Of a stretch of 64,000 bases of DNA, positions 1 to 9,544 are shown piece by piece (the first letter of the stretch is position 1; each line of letters starts with the position of its first letter). The translations under genes and the position numbers were made by a program. The DNA is from Croceibacterium ferulae. GTDB lineage: Bacteria; Pseudomonadota; Alphaproteobacteria; Sphingomonadales; Sphingomonadaceae. The DNA is taken from contig NZ_QZVQ01000008.1 in NCBI RefSeq assembly GCF_003660445.1, forward strand, positions 124,001 to 188,000, given 5' to 3'. The notes beneath the pieces were generated by a model. The model searched no databases. It saw only the letters and a list, made by a program, of their open reading frames with translations, and was not told where the DNA came from.

Positions 1-1026
1 ATCGGCTCGGCCCTCGTGCGCCATCTGGTGCTGGACAAGGGCTATGATGTCCTGACCGTGGATGCGCTGACCTATGCGGGGTGCGAGGCATCGCTGAAGG
101 CCGTGGCCGACAGCAACCATCACCGCTTCCTGCATGCCGACATCCGCGACCGTGCCGCGATGGATGCGGCGATGGCCGAGTTCCGGCCCGACCGCATCAT
201 GCACCTGGCGGCCGAAAGCCATGTCGACCGTTCGATTACCGGTGCAGCCGATTTCATCGGCACCAATGTGGTGGGCACCTTCACCCTGCTGGAGGCGGCG
301 CGGCAGTACTGGAACACGCTGGATGCCGACGCGAAGGAGGCGTTCCGCTTCCTGCATGTCTCGACCGACGAGGTCTATGGCTCGCTGGGCGACACCGGCC
401 TGTTCCACGAGAGCACGCCGTACGATCCCAGCAGCCCCTATTCGGCCAGCAAGGCCGCGTCCGACCATCTGGCGAAGGCGTGGCAACGGACCTACGGCCT
501 GCCGGTGGTGGTATCGAACTGCTCCAACAATTACGGGCCGTACCACTTCCCGGAAAAGCTGATCCCGCTGACCATTCTCAACGCGCTCGCGGGCAAGCCA
601 CTGCCGGTCTACGGCAAGGGGGAGAATGTGCGCGACTGGCTGTATGTGGACGACCACGCCCGCGCGCTGGACCTGATCGCCGAGAAGGGCCGGGTGGGCG
701 AGACCTACAATGTCGGCGGCCGCAACGAACGCCGCAACATCGACGTGGTCCGCCGTATCTGCGCCGTGCTGGACGAGCTGGTCCCCACCGATACCCCGCG
801 CGAGAGCCTGATCACCTTCGTCACCGACCGTCCGGGCCACGATGCGCGCTACGCCATCGACGCCACAAGGCTGGAGACGGAGCTGGGCTGGCGGGCGCAG
901 GAGAATTTCGACAGCGGCATCGCCAAGACGGTGCGCTGGTATCTTGACAACGAATGGTGGTGGCAGCCCTTGCGCGACCAGTATGACGGCCAGCGCCTCG
1001 GGCTCGAGGCGAAGGCGCCCGCATGA
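1..1026 (+). CDS. rfbB: dTDP-glucose 4,6-dehydratase, 5' truncated by window edge
   Basis: This enzyme converts dTDP-glucose to dTDP-4-keto-6-deoxyglucose, the second step of dTDP-L-rhamnose synthesis in the cytoplasm. The frame is open from base 1; the visible start (IGSAL) is the tail of the NAD-binding GGAGFIGS loop, so only about ten residues are missing. Also visible are [11 protein letters not shown], the STDEVYG segment and the YSASKAA catalytic Tyr-Lys pair, all typical of the extended SDR family of RmlB. The stop overlaps the start of rfbD by 4 bp (ATGA), so the genes are translationally coupled. Family assignment is secure; the true start lies outside the window. Confidence 0.96.
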   Translation: MGSALVRHLVLDKGYDVLTVDALTYAGCEASLKAVADSNHHRFLHADIRDRAAMDAAMAEFRPDRIMHLAAESHVDRSITGAADFIGTNVVGTFTLLEAARQYWNTLDADAKEAFRFLHVSTDEVYGSLGDTGLFHESTPYDPSSPYSASKAASDHLAKAWQRTYGLPVVVSNCSNNYGPYHFPEKLIPLTILNALAGKPLPVYGKGENVRDWLYVDDHARALDLIAEKGRVGETYNVGGRNERRNIDVVRRICAVLDELVPTDTPRESLITFVTDRPGHDARYAIDATRLETELGWRAQENFDSGIAKTVRWYLDNEWWWQPLRDQYDGQRLGLEAKAPA

Positions 1027-1910
1027 GGATCGCCGTCACCGGCACCAGCGGGCAGGTCGTCACCAGCCTGCTGGAACGTGGACCCCTGGCGGGGCACGAG
1101 GTGATCGCGATCGGTCGCCCGGCACTCGACCTGGCCGATCCAGCGAGCATCCTGCCCGCGCTGGAAGCGGCGCGGCCCGACGCCATCGTCTCCGCCGCGG
1201 CGTGGACCGCGGTGGACAAGGCCGAGAGCGAGGCCGAGGCCGCCCATGCGACCAACGCCACCGGTGCCGGCGCCGTGGCGGAGACCGCCGCGCGGCTGGG
1301 CGTGCCGCTGGTGCACATCTCCACCGATTACGTGTTCGACGGTTCGCTCGACCGCCCGTGGCGGGAGGATGATCCGACCGGGCCGACCGGCGTCTACGGC
1401 GCCACCAAGCTGGCGGGCGAGCAGGCCGTGATGGCCGCGCACCCGAACAGCGCGATCCTGCGCACCGCCTGGGTCTACAGCCCGTTCGGCGCCAACTTCG
1501 TGCGCACCATGCTGCGGCTCGCCGAGACGCGGGACGAGCTGGGCGTGGTGGGTGACCAGGTCGGCAATCCCACAAGCGCGCTCGACATCGCCGATGGCGT
1601 GTTGCGGGTCGCGGCCAATCTCGCCGCCGGGGATGATCCGGCGCAGCGCGGCGTGTTCCACATGACCGCCGCTGGGGAGGCCAGCTGGGCCGAGTTCGCC
1701 CAGGCGATCTTCGCTGCATCCGTAACACACGGCGGCCCGAGCGCGCGGGTGAATGCCATCACCACCGCCGATTATCCCACGCCGGCCACGCGGCCGGCCA
1801 ATTCGCGGCTCGATTGCCGCCGGATCGAGACGGCGCATGGCGTCGTGCTGCCCCGCTGGCAGGATGCCCTGCCGCCGGTGGTCGCCCGCCTGCTCGCCGC
1901 GAACAACTAG
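1023..1910 (+). CDS. rfbD: dTDP-4-dehydrorhamnose reductase
   Basis: It catalyses the last step of dTDP-L-rhamnose synthesis, NAD(P)H-dependent reduction of dTDP-4-dehydrorhamnose. The 295-residue length is typical. The N-terminus carries a GTSGQV nucleotide-binding loop, followed by [12 protein letters not shown], the STDYVFDG segment and a YGATKLAGE catalytic Tyr-Lys pair, as in RmlD. The ATG overlaps the rfbB stop, and rfbA follows after 13 bp, so the three form one operon. No rfbC (epimerase) is visible; in this gene order it would be expected upstream of the window. Confidence 0.95.
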   Translation: MRIAVTGTSGQVVTSLLERGPLAGHEVIAIGRPALDLADPASILPALEAARPDAIVSAAAWTAVDKAESEAEAAHATNATGAGAVAETAARLGVPLVHISTDYVFDGSLDRPWREDDPTGPTGVYGATKLAGEQAVMAAHPNSAILRTAWVYSPFGANFVRTMLRLAETRDELGVVGDQVGNPTSALDIADGVLRVAANLAAGDDPAQRGVFHMTAAGEASWAEFAQAIFAASVTHGGPSARVNAITTADYPTPATRPANSRLDCRRIETAHGVVLPRWQDALPPVVARLLAANN

Positions 1911-1923
1911 AAGGACTTTTCCC

Positions 1924-2793
1924 ATGAAAGGCATCATCCTCGCCGGCGGCAGCGGCTCGCGCCTGTATCCGATGACACTCGCCAGCTCGAAGCAGATGAT
2001 GAGCGTCTATGACAAGCCGATGATCTACTACCCGCTCAGCACGCTGATGCTGGCGGGCATCCGGGAGGTGCTGATCATCTCCACCCCCCGCGACCTGCCC
2101 GCCTTCCGCGCCCTGCTGGGCGATGGTTCGCAATGGGGCATGCGGTTCGAATTCGCCGAACAGCCCAGCCCCGACGGGCTGGCGCAGGCCTATATCATCG
2201 GCGCGGACTTCGTGGGCGGGGAACCCTCCGCGCTGATCCTGGGCGACAACATCTTTTACGGCCACGGCATGCCCGAACTGCTGGGCAATGCGCGTGCGTC
2301 CCAGACGGGCGCCAGCGTGTTCGCCTACCATGTCACCGATCCCGAGCGGTACGGCGTGGTCGAGTTCGACGCACAGCGACGGGCCATCTCCATCGAGGAG
2401 AAGCCCGCCGCGCCCCGCTCCAGCTATGCCGTGACGGGGCTGTATTTCTACGACGCGCAGGTGGTCGACATCGCCGCCAACCTGCAGCCATCCCCGCGCG
2501 GGGAGCTGGAGATCACCGACGTCAACCGCGTCTATCTGGAGCGCGGCCAGCTGAATGTGGAGGTGATGGGCCGCGGCTATGCCTGGCTCGACACCGGCAC
2601 GCCCGACAGCCTGCTGGATGCCGCCGTCTATGTCCGCGTGCTGGAAAAGCGGCAGGGCTTCAAGATCGCCAGTCCGGAGGAGGTCGCCTTCCGCCAGGGC
2701 TTCATCGACGCCGCCGGGCTGGAACGCTGCTGCGTCCGCCTCGGCAAGTCGGACTATGCCAAGTACCTGCGGCAGGTGATCGCCGAAGGGTAG
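1924..2793 (+). CDS. rfbA: glucose-1-phosphate thymidylyltransferase
   Basis: It makes dTDP-glucose from glucose-1-phosphate and dTTP, the first committed step of dTDP-rhamnose synthesis. The 289-residue protein begins [16 protein letters not shown], the nucleotidyltransferase signature, followed by [27 protein letters not shown] and the EKP and [11 protein letters not shown] segments of RmlA. The ATG at 1924 is chosen because the signature starts there; the frame stays open upstream but that part is the shadow of rfbD. An AAGGACTTTT stretch just upstream can serve as ribosome binding site. Last gene of the rhamnose operon. Confidence 0.97.
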   Translation: MKGIILAGGSGSRLYPMTLASSKQMMSVYDKPMIYYPLSTLMLAGIREVLIISTPRDLPAFRALLGDGSQWGMRFEFAEQPSPDGLAQAYIIGADFVGGEPSALILGDNIFYGHGMPELLGNARASQTGASVFAYHVTDPERYGVVEFDAQRRAISIEEKPAAPRSSYAVTGLYFYDAQVVDIAANLQPSPRGELEITDVNRVYLERGQLNVEVMGRGYAWLDTGTPDSLLDAAVYVRVLEKRQGFKIASPEEVAFRQGFIDAAGLERCCVRLGKSDYAKYLRQVIAEG

Positions 2794-2841
2794 CACCTTC
2801 GGGCCGAGGGCACGGTTCGGCCTGCCTCGCGTTGTCGCCCC

Positions 2842-4164
2842 ATGCCTGATGACGACACCAGCCGCTATCGCCCGATCCCTTCGGGTCGCCTCGCCCGGCT
2901 CGGCTCCTTCGGGCGGCTGGCCGGCGGTGTGGCCGGCGGCATGGTGGCGGAAGGCGCGCGGCGGCTGGCCGCGGGGGAGCGGCCGTCGCTCAGCACCATG
3001 ATGTTGACGCCGGGCAACGCCACCCGCGTCGCCGACCGGCTGTCCCACCTGCGCGGCGCGGCGCTGAAGCTGGGGCAGATGATCTCCATGGATGCGGGCG
3101 ACCTGCTGCCGCCCGAACTGTCTGCCATCCTGGCGCGCGTCCGTGACCAGGCCTATCGCATGCCGCCGCAGCAGCTGGACGGCGTGCTGAAGGCCGAATG
3201 GGGCGCGGACTGGCGCCGCCGGTTCCGCCAGTTCGACGCCAGCCCTATCGCCGCTGCCTCCATTGGGCAGGTTCATCGCGCCACCCTGCCGGACGGGCGC
3301 GTGCTGGCGATCAAGGTGCAATATCCCGGCGTCGCCGCCAGCATCGATGCCGATGTCGACAATGTCGCCACCCTGCTGCGCGTGTCCGGCCTGTTGCCGG
3401 CGACGCTCGACCTCGCGCCCCTGCTGGCGGAGGCCAAGCGCCAGCTGGCGGACGAGGCGGATTACCGCCGCGAAGGCGAGCAGATGCGGCTCTACCGCGA
3501 ACGCCTGGCGGGCGACGACCGCTATGTCGTGCCGGAGCTGGAGGAGGCGCTGACCACCGGTCGGGTGCTGGCCATGAGCTTCATCGAAGGCCGCCCGATC
3601 GAGGCACTGGGGGAGGCCGCGCAGGACGCCCGCGACCGGGCGATGACCGCGCTGGTCTCGCTGGTGCTGCAGGAACTGTTCGCTTTCGGGGTGATGCAGA
3701 CCGACCCCAACTTCGCCAATTACCGCTGGCAGCCGGAGAGCGGCCGGCTGGTGCTGCTGGATTTCGGCGCCACCCGCGCGGTGGATGCCGGCACGGTCGC
3801 CGCCTATCGCCGCCTGATCGAGGCCGGCCTGTCGCGCGATCTGGACACCGTCCGCCAGGTCGCGGTGGAGACCGGCTTCCTGGGTGCCGACGCGGCGGCC
3901 GCGCACCGTCCGGCGGTGGACCGGATCATCGCCGCGATCGACGCGGCACTGAACCGCCCCGGCCCGTTCGACTTCGGCGACCGCGCCTTCGTGCCGGTGG
4001 TGCGGGAGGAGGCCAAGGCCATGATCGCCGACCGGGCGACCTGGCATGTCCCGCATGTCGAAACGCTGTTCGTGCAGCGCAAGGTCAGCGGCACCGCCCT
4101 GCTGGCCGCGCGGCTGAAGGCGCGGGTCGATGTGCGCGGGCTGGCGGCGGCAGCGATCGCATGA
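2842..4164 (+). CDS. ABC1/UbiB (AarF) family atypical kinase
   Basis: This 440-residue protein belongs to the ABC1/ADCK/UbiB family of atypical protein kinase-like ATPases, which support ubiquinone (coenzyme Q) synthesis or lipid homeostasis. Visible marks are the KLGQMIS motif near residue 75, the Ala-rich loop AAASIGQVHRA near 135-145, the AIKVQYPG lysine near 156, a TDPNFANY catalytic-loop equivalent near 286 and LLDFGAT (DFG) near 305. Unlike classical UbiB there is no C-terminal pair of membrane helices, so a soluble ABC1 protein is more likely than UbiB itself. Its stop overlaps the next gene's ATG by 4 bp. Confidence 0.88.
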   Translation: MPDDDTSRYRPIPSGRLARLGSFGRLAGGVAGGMVAEGARRLAAGERPSLSTMMLTPGNATRVADRLSHLRGAALKLGQMISMDAGDLLPPELSAILARVRDQAYRMPPQQLDGVLKAEWGADWRRRFRQFDASPIAAASIGQVHRATLPDGRVLAIKVQYPGVAASIDADVDNVATLLRVSGLLPATLDLAPLLAEAKRQLADEADYRREGEQMRLYRERLAGDDRYVVPELEEALTTGRVLAMSFIEGRPIEALGEAAQDARDRAMTALVSLVLQELFAFGVMQTDPNFANYRWQPESGRLVLLDFGATRAVDAGTVAAYRRLIEAGLSRDLDTVRQVAVETGFLGADAAAAHRPAVDRIIAAIDAALNRPGPFDFGDRAFVPVVREEAKAMIADRATWHVPHVETLFVQRKVSGTALLAARLKARVDVRGLAAAAIA

Positions 4165-5207
4165 TCGGCGACCTCCACACGACCGATCCGCAGGCTGCAG
4201 CGGCGGCCGGCATGGCGCGCTTCCTGGCGCAGCTCGATGACACGCGTCCGGTCGCGGTGGGGGCGCATTTCGATGCGGACGGCCTGTCCGCGGCGGCGAT
4301 CATCGTGCGGGCCCTGCGCGCCGCTGGCCGGGCGGCCGAACCGGTGATCGTCGGCAAGGCGGAGACACCGTGGGACGACAGCTTCGCCGCCCGGCTGCAG
4401 GCGCTGGACCCCGGCGGCCTGGTGGTCGCCGATCTCGGCACCCGCCCGGAAGCGGTGCTGCCGGACATGCCGGTGCTGGTGATCGACCACCATCGCCCCA
4501 CCGGCACGCCGCCGCATGCCATCACGCTGAGCGGCCACGGCCTCGAGCCCGAGCCGACCAGCGCGCTGATCGCCTGGTGGGCGGCAGGCGCGCTGGGCGA
4601 CCAGGCGGACCTGCTGTGGCTGGCGGGCATCGGGCTGGTCGGCGACATGGCGGAAAGCGCCGGCTTTGCCGAGCTGGCGGAGGCGCAGGCACGCTGGGGC
4701 AAGACCGCGCTGCGCGATGCGACCTCGCTGGTCAACGCGCCCCGCCGCACGGCGGCGGCGGATGCCAGCCCGGCGTTGCGCCTGCTGCTCGGCTGCGACG
4801 GACCCAAGGGCATCACCAAAGGCGACAGTCCCGACGCCGAGGCCCTGCGCGCCGCCAAGGCCGAGGTGCGCGAAGCGGTCGAGGCCGCGCGCAAGGTCGC
4901 TCCGCGCATCGTGGGCGACGTGGCGCTGATCCGGTTCACCTCGCCGTGCCAGATCCACTCGCTGATCGCGCAGCAATGGCGCGGGCGCCTGCGCGACAAG
5001 ATCGTGATCGCCGCCAATGACGGTTATCGGGAAGGCTGGGTCCACTTCGCCGCCCGCAGCGCCAGCGGACGCGACCTGCTGGCATTCCTGGCGGAGCATC
5101 GGCCCCAAGGCGCTGACGGCCGTTATGGCAACGGCCACGCCCAGGCGACCGGGGGCGCCCTGCCGCTGCCCATCTGGGACCGCTTCATCGCCGGGCTGGG
5201 CTTCTGA
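4161..5207 (+). CDS. DHH family phosphoesterase
   Basis: A 348-residue member of the DHH/DHHA1 phosphoesterase superfamily (RecJ, NrnA and relatives), which hydrolyse phosphodiesters in single-stranded DNA, short oligonucleotides or cyclic dinucleotides using Mn2+. The N-terminal HFDADG metal motif (about residue 36), the VIDHH motif (about 109) and a C-terminal YGNGHAQATGGA glycine/histidine segment are visible. It is shorter than RecJ and lacks its OB-fold domain, so the substrate is not assigned. The start at 4161 forms an ATGA overlap with the ABC1 gene, implying co-translation. Confidence 0.85.
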   Translation: MIGDLHTTDPQAAAAAGMARFLAQLDDTRPVAVGAHFDADGLSAAAIIVRALRAAGRAAEPVIVGKAETPWDDSFAARLQALDPGGLVVADLGTRPEAVLPDMPVLVIDHHRPTGTPPHAITLSGHGLEPEPTSALIAWWAAGALGDQADLLWLAGIGLVGDMAESAGFAELAEAQARWGKTALRDATSLVNAPRRTAAADASPALRLLLGCDGPKGITKGDSPDAEALRAAKAEVREAVEAARKVAPRIVGDVALIRFTSPCQIHSLIAQQWRGRLRDKIVIAANDGYREGWVHFAARSASGRDLLAFLAEHRPQGADGRYGNGHAQATGGALPLPIWDRFIAGLGF

Positions 5208-5235
5208 GGCCGGCGCAGCCTGAGCCGCGCCGGCC
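5208..5235. terminator. Bidirectional hairpin between convergent genes
   Basis: A 9-bp perfect stem (GGCCGGCGC / GCGCCGGCC) with a 10-nt loop starts right after the stop codon of the DHH gene and lies before the stop of the convergent DUF892 gene. There is no T-run on either side, so it may act as a weak bidirectional terminator or an mRNA 3'-end stabiliser. Confidence 0.55.
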
Positions 5236-5243
5236 CCGAACGA

Positions 5244-5768
5244 TCACACCTTGGCGGCGGAGGAGCCCCCTTCGGCATACAGCGCGGCATAGCGGCGCGT
5301 GACCAGCGGCAGCGAATCGTCGATCCACTGCGCCATGTCCTGCTCTTCCTTCAGCGACTGCGTCAGCAGCGGGGTCGCCTGCGTGAAGCCGCCATCTTCG
5401 GCCATCACCAGCAGCGACTTGTAGGCCGCGATCTCGAAATGTTCGAAGGCGTAATTGGCGAAGCTGTTCTTCACGATCTCGTCACCAGCCACCGAATGTC
5501 CGATGGCCGCCATGCTGCCCGACATGCTGAGCCCAATATCCTTCAGCGTGGATGAGGAGGTGCCGAGGCCTTCCAGCAGCTCGTCCAGCCGGGCGATCTG
5601 GCCGTGCGTCTCTTCGATATGCAGGCGCAGCCGGTCGGCCACCTCGGGGTAGTTCTCGATCCGCTCCAGCTGCGGGGTCATGATGGACAGGGCCTGCTTC
5701 TCCACCGCATGGGCGTTGACGAGGCCGGTAACGAACAGTTCGCGAAGCGTGTCGGTCTGGCTTGCCAT
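5244..5768 (-). CDS. DUF892 ferritin-like protein (YciE/YciF family)
   Basis: A 174-residue four-helix-bundle protein of the ferritin-like DUF892 family, usually linked to stress responses. Its helices carry the expected acidic and histidine residues: LVNAHAVEKQAL, LHIEETHGQIARLDELLEGLG, YAFEHFEIAAYKSLLVMAE and SLKEEQDMAQWID, giving the paired E/H ligand positions of a di-iron centre. Length is normal. It is convergent with the DHH gene. A second, more degenerate DUF892 gene lies at 23306-23800. The true physiological role is unknown for the family. Confidence 0.88.
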   Translation of the reverse strand: MASQTDTLRELFVTGLVNAHAVEKQALSIMTPQLERIENYPEVADRLRLHIEETHGQIARLDELLEGLGTSSSTLKDIGLSMSGSMAAIGHSVAGDEIVKNSFANYAFEHFEIAAYKSLLVMAEDGGFTQATPLLTQSLKEEQDMAQWIDDSLPLVTRRYAALYAEGGSSAAKV

Positions 5769-5932
5769 CTTGGTTCCTCTTGCTTTGACTGCCGACTTTT
5801 ATGCGGCGCGAAATGCCCGTCGGCTCGTGTTCCAAAAGCGGTGGCGGCGCTTGCGGTTCCACCCCCGTGCCGCAGGCGGCCTTGCCGCCGACGCCGGCCT
5901 GCCATAGGCATCGGCCCCGAAGGAGCCCCACC

Positions 5933-6562
5933 ATGGTCGAGATCATCCGCAACGCCGACGACGACCAGGTCGCCGCCTGGCTCCACCACCGCCTCGCCGC
6001 GGCGGAGCAGGCCGCGCCGGCGGATGCCCGCGTGTCGCTGTGCCTGCCCGGTGGCTCCACGCCCCGGCCGGTGCTGCAGGCGCTGGCCGGCATGCCGCTG
6101 GACTGGTCCCGCGTCGCCATCTGGCCAGGAGACGATCGCTGCGTGCCGGTGGACCACCCGGCCAGCAATGCCGGCATGATCGCCGCCGCGCTGGGGAAGG
6201 TGGGGGCGGACATCGTGCCACTGGCGGAAGATGCCGTCCCGCCGCGTTTCGCGCTGACCTGGCTGGGCATGGGCGATGATGGCCATGTCGCCAGCCTGTT
6301 CCCCGAAACCGACCCGCAGGCGGACGATCCGCAGGCGATCCGCCGCATCACGCCCGATCCGCTGCCGCCGCACGCCCCGTTCGACCGGATCACCCTGACC
6401 CTGCCGGCGCTGCTCGCCACCGGTGAGGTGCTGTTCGTGATCCGCGGCGAACAGAAGCTGGCGCTGTTCGAGGCGGCAGTCGCGGGCGAAATTGACCTGC
6501 CCGTTGCCCGCCTGCTACGCAGCGCGGAGGCGCAGGGCATTCCGGTCACCTGCTTCGCATGA
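5933..6562 (+). CDS. pgl: 6-phosphogluconolactonase
   Basis: It hydrolyses 6-phosphogluconolactone to 6-phosphogluconate in the pentose phosphate and Entner-Doudoroff pathways. The 209-residue protein shows SLCLPGGSTPRPVL near the N-terminus (sugar-phosphate isomerase-like fold), the GDDRCVPVDHPASN segment and LGMGDDGHVASLFP, the DevB/Pgl signature. The ATG at 5933 follows an AGGAG ribosome binding site (5921-5925); the frame is open further upstream but without similarity. The Nudix gene starts 8 bp after its stop. Confidence 0.93.
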   Translation: MVEIIRNADDDQVAAWLHHRLAAAEQAAPADARVSLCLPGGSTPRPVLQALAGMPLDWSRVAIWPGDDRCVPVDHPASNAGMIAAALGKVGADIVPLAEDAVPPRFALTWLGMGDDGHVASLFPETDPQADDPQAIRRITPDPLPPHAPFDRITLTLPALLATGEVLFVIRGEQKLALFEAAVAGEIDLPVARLLRSAEAQGIPVTCFA

Positions 6563-6569
6563 TGCACCG

Positions 6570-7016
6570 ATGCTGATCCCGGCACCGGTCCACCGGCTGG
6601 CGCTGCGGGTCGGCCATGTGCTGCGCGTCGGCTGGTGGCGCCTGGCCCGGCCGCACATCCACGGCGTCAGCGTGATCGCGCGTGACGAGGCGGGCAGGGT
6701 GCTGCTGATCCGGCAGACCTACGGCTCGCGCGACTGGGTGCTGCCCGGCGGCGGCGTGCGCCGGAACGAGCCATTCGCCGATGCCGCCGCCCGCGAATTC
6801 TGCGAGGAACTGGGCTGCCCGGTGACGGATCTGCGCCTGTTGCAGGTGACGGAGGAGGATCTGTACGGGGCCACCAACACCGTCCACCTGTTCGCCGCCA
6901 CCCTGGCCGGAGAGCCGCGGCCCGACCGCCGCGAAGTCGCCGCCGCGCAGCTCTTCGCGCCAGACGCGCTGCCGCCGGTCTCCGCCCGCACGCGGGCGCG
7001 GCTGGCGCGGTTGTAG
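6570..7016 (+). CDS. Nudix hydrolase
   Basis: A 148-residue Nudix protein that would hydrolyse a nucleoside diphosphate linked to another moiety. The Nudix box is clear: a glycine-rich LPGGGVRRNE followed by AAAREFCEELG (core REFxEELG) and the GATNTVHLFAA strand. The start at 6570 places the family's first strand (HGVSVIARDEAGRVLLI) at the expected distance. It lies directly downstream of pgl and is probably co-transcribed. Substrate cannot be deduced. Confidence 0.85.
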   Translation: MLIPAPVHRLALRVGHVLRVGWWRLARPHIHGVSVIARDEAGRVLLIRQTYGSRDWVLPGGGVRRNEPFADAAAREFCEELGCPVTDLRLLQVTEEDLYGATNTVHLFAATLAGEPRPDRREVAAAQLFAPDALPPVSARTRARLARL

Positions 7017-7025
7017 GCGGCGACT

Positions 7026-8201
7026 TTAGAGCAAGGTCAGCTGCTCGGCCCGCGGCACCTCGGCGGGCGTTTCCGGGCCGTCGCCCAGCGCGCTCAACGT
7101 CAGGCCCATCAGCCGGATGGGGCGGGGCAGGGGCAACTGCTCGGCCAGCAGGTCGCGGGCGACTTGCGTGAACTGTTCCCGGCCGGAGACGGGTAGCGAG
7201 AGGGATCGGGCCCGGGTCATCAGCTGGAAATCATTGTATTTCAGCTTCAGCGTGACCGTGCGCCCCTTGGCGCCTTTCTCGGCGATGCGGGTCCAGACGA
7301 TCTCGATGATGCTTTCCAGCATGGCGCGCAGATCGTCATCCGCGTGCAGGTCGTTGTGGAAGGTCCGCTCCCCGCCGATGGACTTGCGTTCCCGATGCGC
7401 GCGCACCGGCCGATGATCGATCCCGCGCGCGGCGTGGAACAGGTAGTCGCCGAAGCTGCCGAAATGCGTGGTCAGCCACTCGGCATCCTTGCCCGCCAGA
7501 TCCGCGCCCGTTTCCACCCCCAGCCGGGCCATCTTCTCCGCCCCACGCGGTCCGATGCCGTGGAACCGCCGCACCGGCAGCGCCGCCACGAAGCTGGCGC
7601 CTTCGCCGGGCTTGATGACGCACAATCCGTCCGGCTTGTTCTGGTCGCTGGCGAGCTTGGCCAGGAACTTGTTGTACGACACGCCCGCACTGGCGGTCAG
7701 CTGCGTCTGCTCATGGATCAGCCGCCGGATCTCCCGCGCGATGGTGGTGGCGGACGCGATGCCGAAATGGTTGCGGGTGACGTCCAGATAGGCTTCGTCC
7801 AGGCTAAGCGGCTCGATCAGGTCGGTGAAGCGGGCGAAGATGGCGCGGATCTGCTGCGATATCTCGTGATAGACGTCGAACCGTGTGTGGCAGAAGATCA
7901 GGTCCGGGCACAGCCGCCGCGCGGTGGCGGACGGCATGGCGGAGCGGACGCCGAACACCCGCGCTTCGTAGCTGGCCGCCGCGACCACGCCCCGCCCGCT
8001 GCCGCCGCCCACCGCCACCGGCTTGCCGCGCAGCGAAGGATCGTCGCGCTGCTCCACGCTGGCGAAGAAGGCGTCCATGTCCACATGGATGATCTTGCGC
8101 AGCGTGTCGCCGGGCGCGCCCTCGACATCTGCGGCCGGCCGGGGCGCGGTTTGGCGCGCCTCTGGCGTCGATTCGATCAGGGCCGGCTGGCTGTTCACCA
8201 C
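7026..8201 (-). CDS. dinB: DNA polymerase IV (Y-family)
   Basis: An error-prone translesion polymerase of the DinB family, 391 residues. The catalytic motif HVDMDAFFASVEQ lies near residues 39-51, followed by GKPVAVGG, the SLDEAYLDVT metal-binding segment, SAGVSYNKFLAKLASD and a helix-hairpin-helix FHGIGPRGAEKMARLG. The C-terminal little-finger domain is complete, but no beta-clamp motif is obvious in the last residues. The assumed GTG start at 8201 lies inside a GTTC-N7-GTTC LexA-type box, so transcription may start at or very near the start codon, or translation may begin slightly downstream. Confidence 0.93.
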   Translation of the reverse strand: MVNSQPALIESTPEARQTAPRPAADVEGAPGDTLRKIIHVDMDAFFASVEQRDDPSLRGKPVAVGGGSGRGVVAAASYEARVFGVRSAMPSATARRLCPDLIFCHTRFDVYHEISQQIRAIFARFTDLIEPLSLDEAYLDVTRNHFGIASATTIAREIRRLIHEQTQLTASAGVSYNKFLAKLASDQNKPDGLCVIKPGEGASFVAALPVRRFHGIGPRGAEKMARLGVETGADLAGKDAEWLTTHFGSFGDYLFHAARGIDHRPVRAHRERKSIGGERTFHNDLHADDDLRAMLESIIEIVWTRIAEKGAKGRTVTLKLKYNDFQLMTRARSLSLPVSGREQFTQVARDLLAEQLPLPRPIRLMGLTLSALGDGPETPAEVPRAEQLTLL

Positions 8202-8207
8202 CTGTTC
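8193..8207. promoter_or_regulatory. LexA-type SOS box (GTTC-N7-GTTC) at dinB start
   Basis: GTTC at 8193-8196 and GTTC at 8204-8207 are separated by exactly seven bases, the direct-repeat consensus known for alphaproteobacterial LexA. It overlaps the predicted dinB start codon and lies about 70 bp from the divergent efflux gene, so it is well placed to repress dinB. The match is exact at all eight defined bases; binding itself is inferred. Confidence 0.7.
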
Positions 8208-8278
8208 CTAGCAGATCCTGTGCCGCCATGCTGCCAAGAAGTGTTTACCGCGCTGCAACATGGGTCTAGGCGCGAGGC

Positions 8279-9544
8279 ATGGCTACCCCCGCCGCTTCCC
8301 CCCACAGCAAGATCATCGGCCAGCGCGAACTGGTGGTGATCGTCGCCCTGCTGATGAGCCTCAACGCGCTCGCCATCGACGCCATGCTGCCCGCGCTGGG
8401 CCAGATGGCGACGGAGCTGAACGTCGCCGATGGCAACCGGCGGCAGCTGGTGGTGGCGGTCTATCTGCTGGCCAATGGCCTGGGCTGCCTGTTGCCGGGA
8501 TCGCTGGCCGACCGGTTCGGTCGCCGGCCCGTGCTGTTCGTCAGCCTGGCGGCCTATGCGTTCTGCTCGCTGCTGATCGCATCGATCCATTCCTTCGAAG
8601 TGCTGCTGGCGTTGCGCGGTATCCAGGGCATCCTGTGCGCCGGGCTGATGGTGGTGCCCACCGCCATCATCCGCGACCAGTATGAAGGCGATCGCATGGC
8701 CCGGCTGATGAGCCTGGTCAGCGCCGTGTTCATCACCGTGCCGGTGATCGCCCCCAGCCTGGGGCAGGCCGTGCTGCTGTTCGCCGGCTGGCGCTGGATC
8801 TTCATCCTGTTCGCCGCCGTGGCCGCCCTGACGGGCCTGTGGGTGTGGCTGCGCCTGCCGGAGACCCTGCATCCAGAGAACCGCCAGCGGGTGGAACTGC
8901 CGGTCGTGCTGCGCAACATGCGCACCGGCCTGCTGAACCGTGGTGCGATCGGCTATGTCCTGGGGGCCGGGCTGCTGGTCGGGGCGGTGTTCGGTTACGT
9001 CAACAGCGCGCAGCAATTGCTGGGCGAACATTTTGGCGTGGGCTCGTGGTTTCCCATCGTGTTCGGCGGTACGGCGGCGATGATGGTGGTGTCCAACGTC
9101 GTCAATTCGCGCATCGTGGAACGGTTCGGCGCCCGCCGGGTCAGCCATGCGGGTGTGCTGACCTTCATCGTGGTGTCCGCGGCGCAGGTCTGGGCCGCGC
9201 ATTACCGGCCGGGCGAGCTGGCGGTGTTCCTGCCGCTGATGGCCACCAACCTGATGCTGCTGGGCTTCCTCGGCGCCAATTTCGGCTCCATCGCCATGCA
9301 GCCCTTCGCGCGCATCGCCGGTGCGGCCAGTTCGGTGCAGACCTTCTGCCGCATGTTCGGCGCGGCGGTGGTCGGCCTGATGATCGGGCAGGCCTATGAT
9401 GGCAGCGCGCGCCCGTTTGCCCATGCGCTGCTGATCTGCAGCGTGTCGGCACTGGTGCTGGTGCTGTTCAGCGAACGGGGCAAGCTGTTCCGCCGCCTGA
9501 ACGCGCCGCGCAAGGGGCCGGCGCCTATTCCTCCGGTGGCCTGA
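8279..9544 (+). CDS. Bcr/CflA family drug-resistance MFS transporter
   Basis: A 421-residue inner-membrane major facilitator with about 12 hydrophobic segments. The N-terminal LLMSLNALAIDAMLPALGQMA, the LADRFGRRPVLF loop 2-3 motif and RGIQGILCAGLMVVPTAIIRDQ are characteristic of the Bcr/CflA drug:proton antiporter subfamily. It is divergent from dinB and convergent with the carboxylase gene, overlapping its 3' end by 20 bp. The exported compound is unknown. Confidence 0.88.
   Translation: MATPAASPHSKIIGQRELVVIVALLMSLNALAIDAMLPALGQMATELNVADGNRRQLVVAVYLLANGLGCLLPGSLADRFGRRPVLFVSLAAYAFCSLLIASIHSFEVLLALRGIQGILCAGLMVVPTAIIRDQYEGDRMARLMSLVSAVFITVPVIAPSLGQAVLLFAGWRWIFILFAAVAALTGLWVWLRLPETLHPENRQRVELPVVLRNMRTGLLNRGAIGYVLGAGLLVGAVFGYVNSAQQLLGEHFGVGSWFPIVFGGTAAMMVVSNVVNSRIVERFGARRVSHAGVLTFIVVSAAQVWAAHYRPGELAVFLPLMATNLMLLGFLGANFGSIAMQPFARIAGAASSVQTFCRMFGAAVVGLMIGQAYDGSARPFAHALLICSVSALVLVLFSERGKLFRRLNAPRKGPAPIPPVA

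Noticed and set aside
1759-4056. Very long minus-strand open frame (765 codons) opposite rfbA and the ABC1 gene
   Set aside because: It is a high-GC shadow with His/Gln/Gly-rich composition and no domain; the plus-strand genes here are clearly real.
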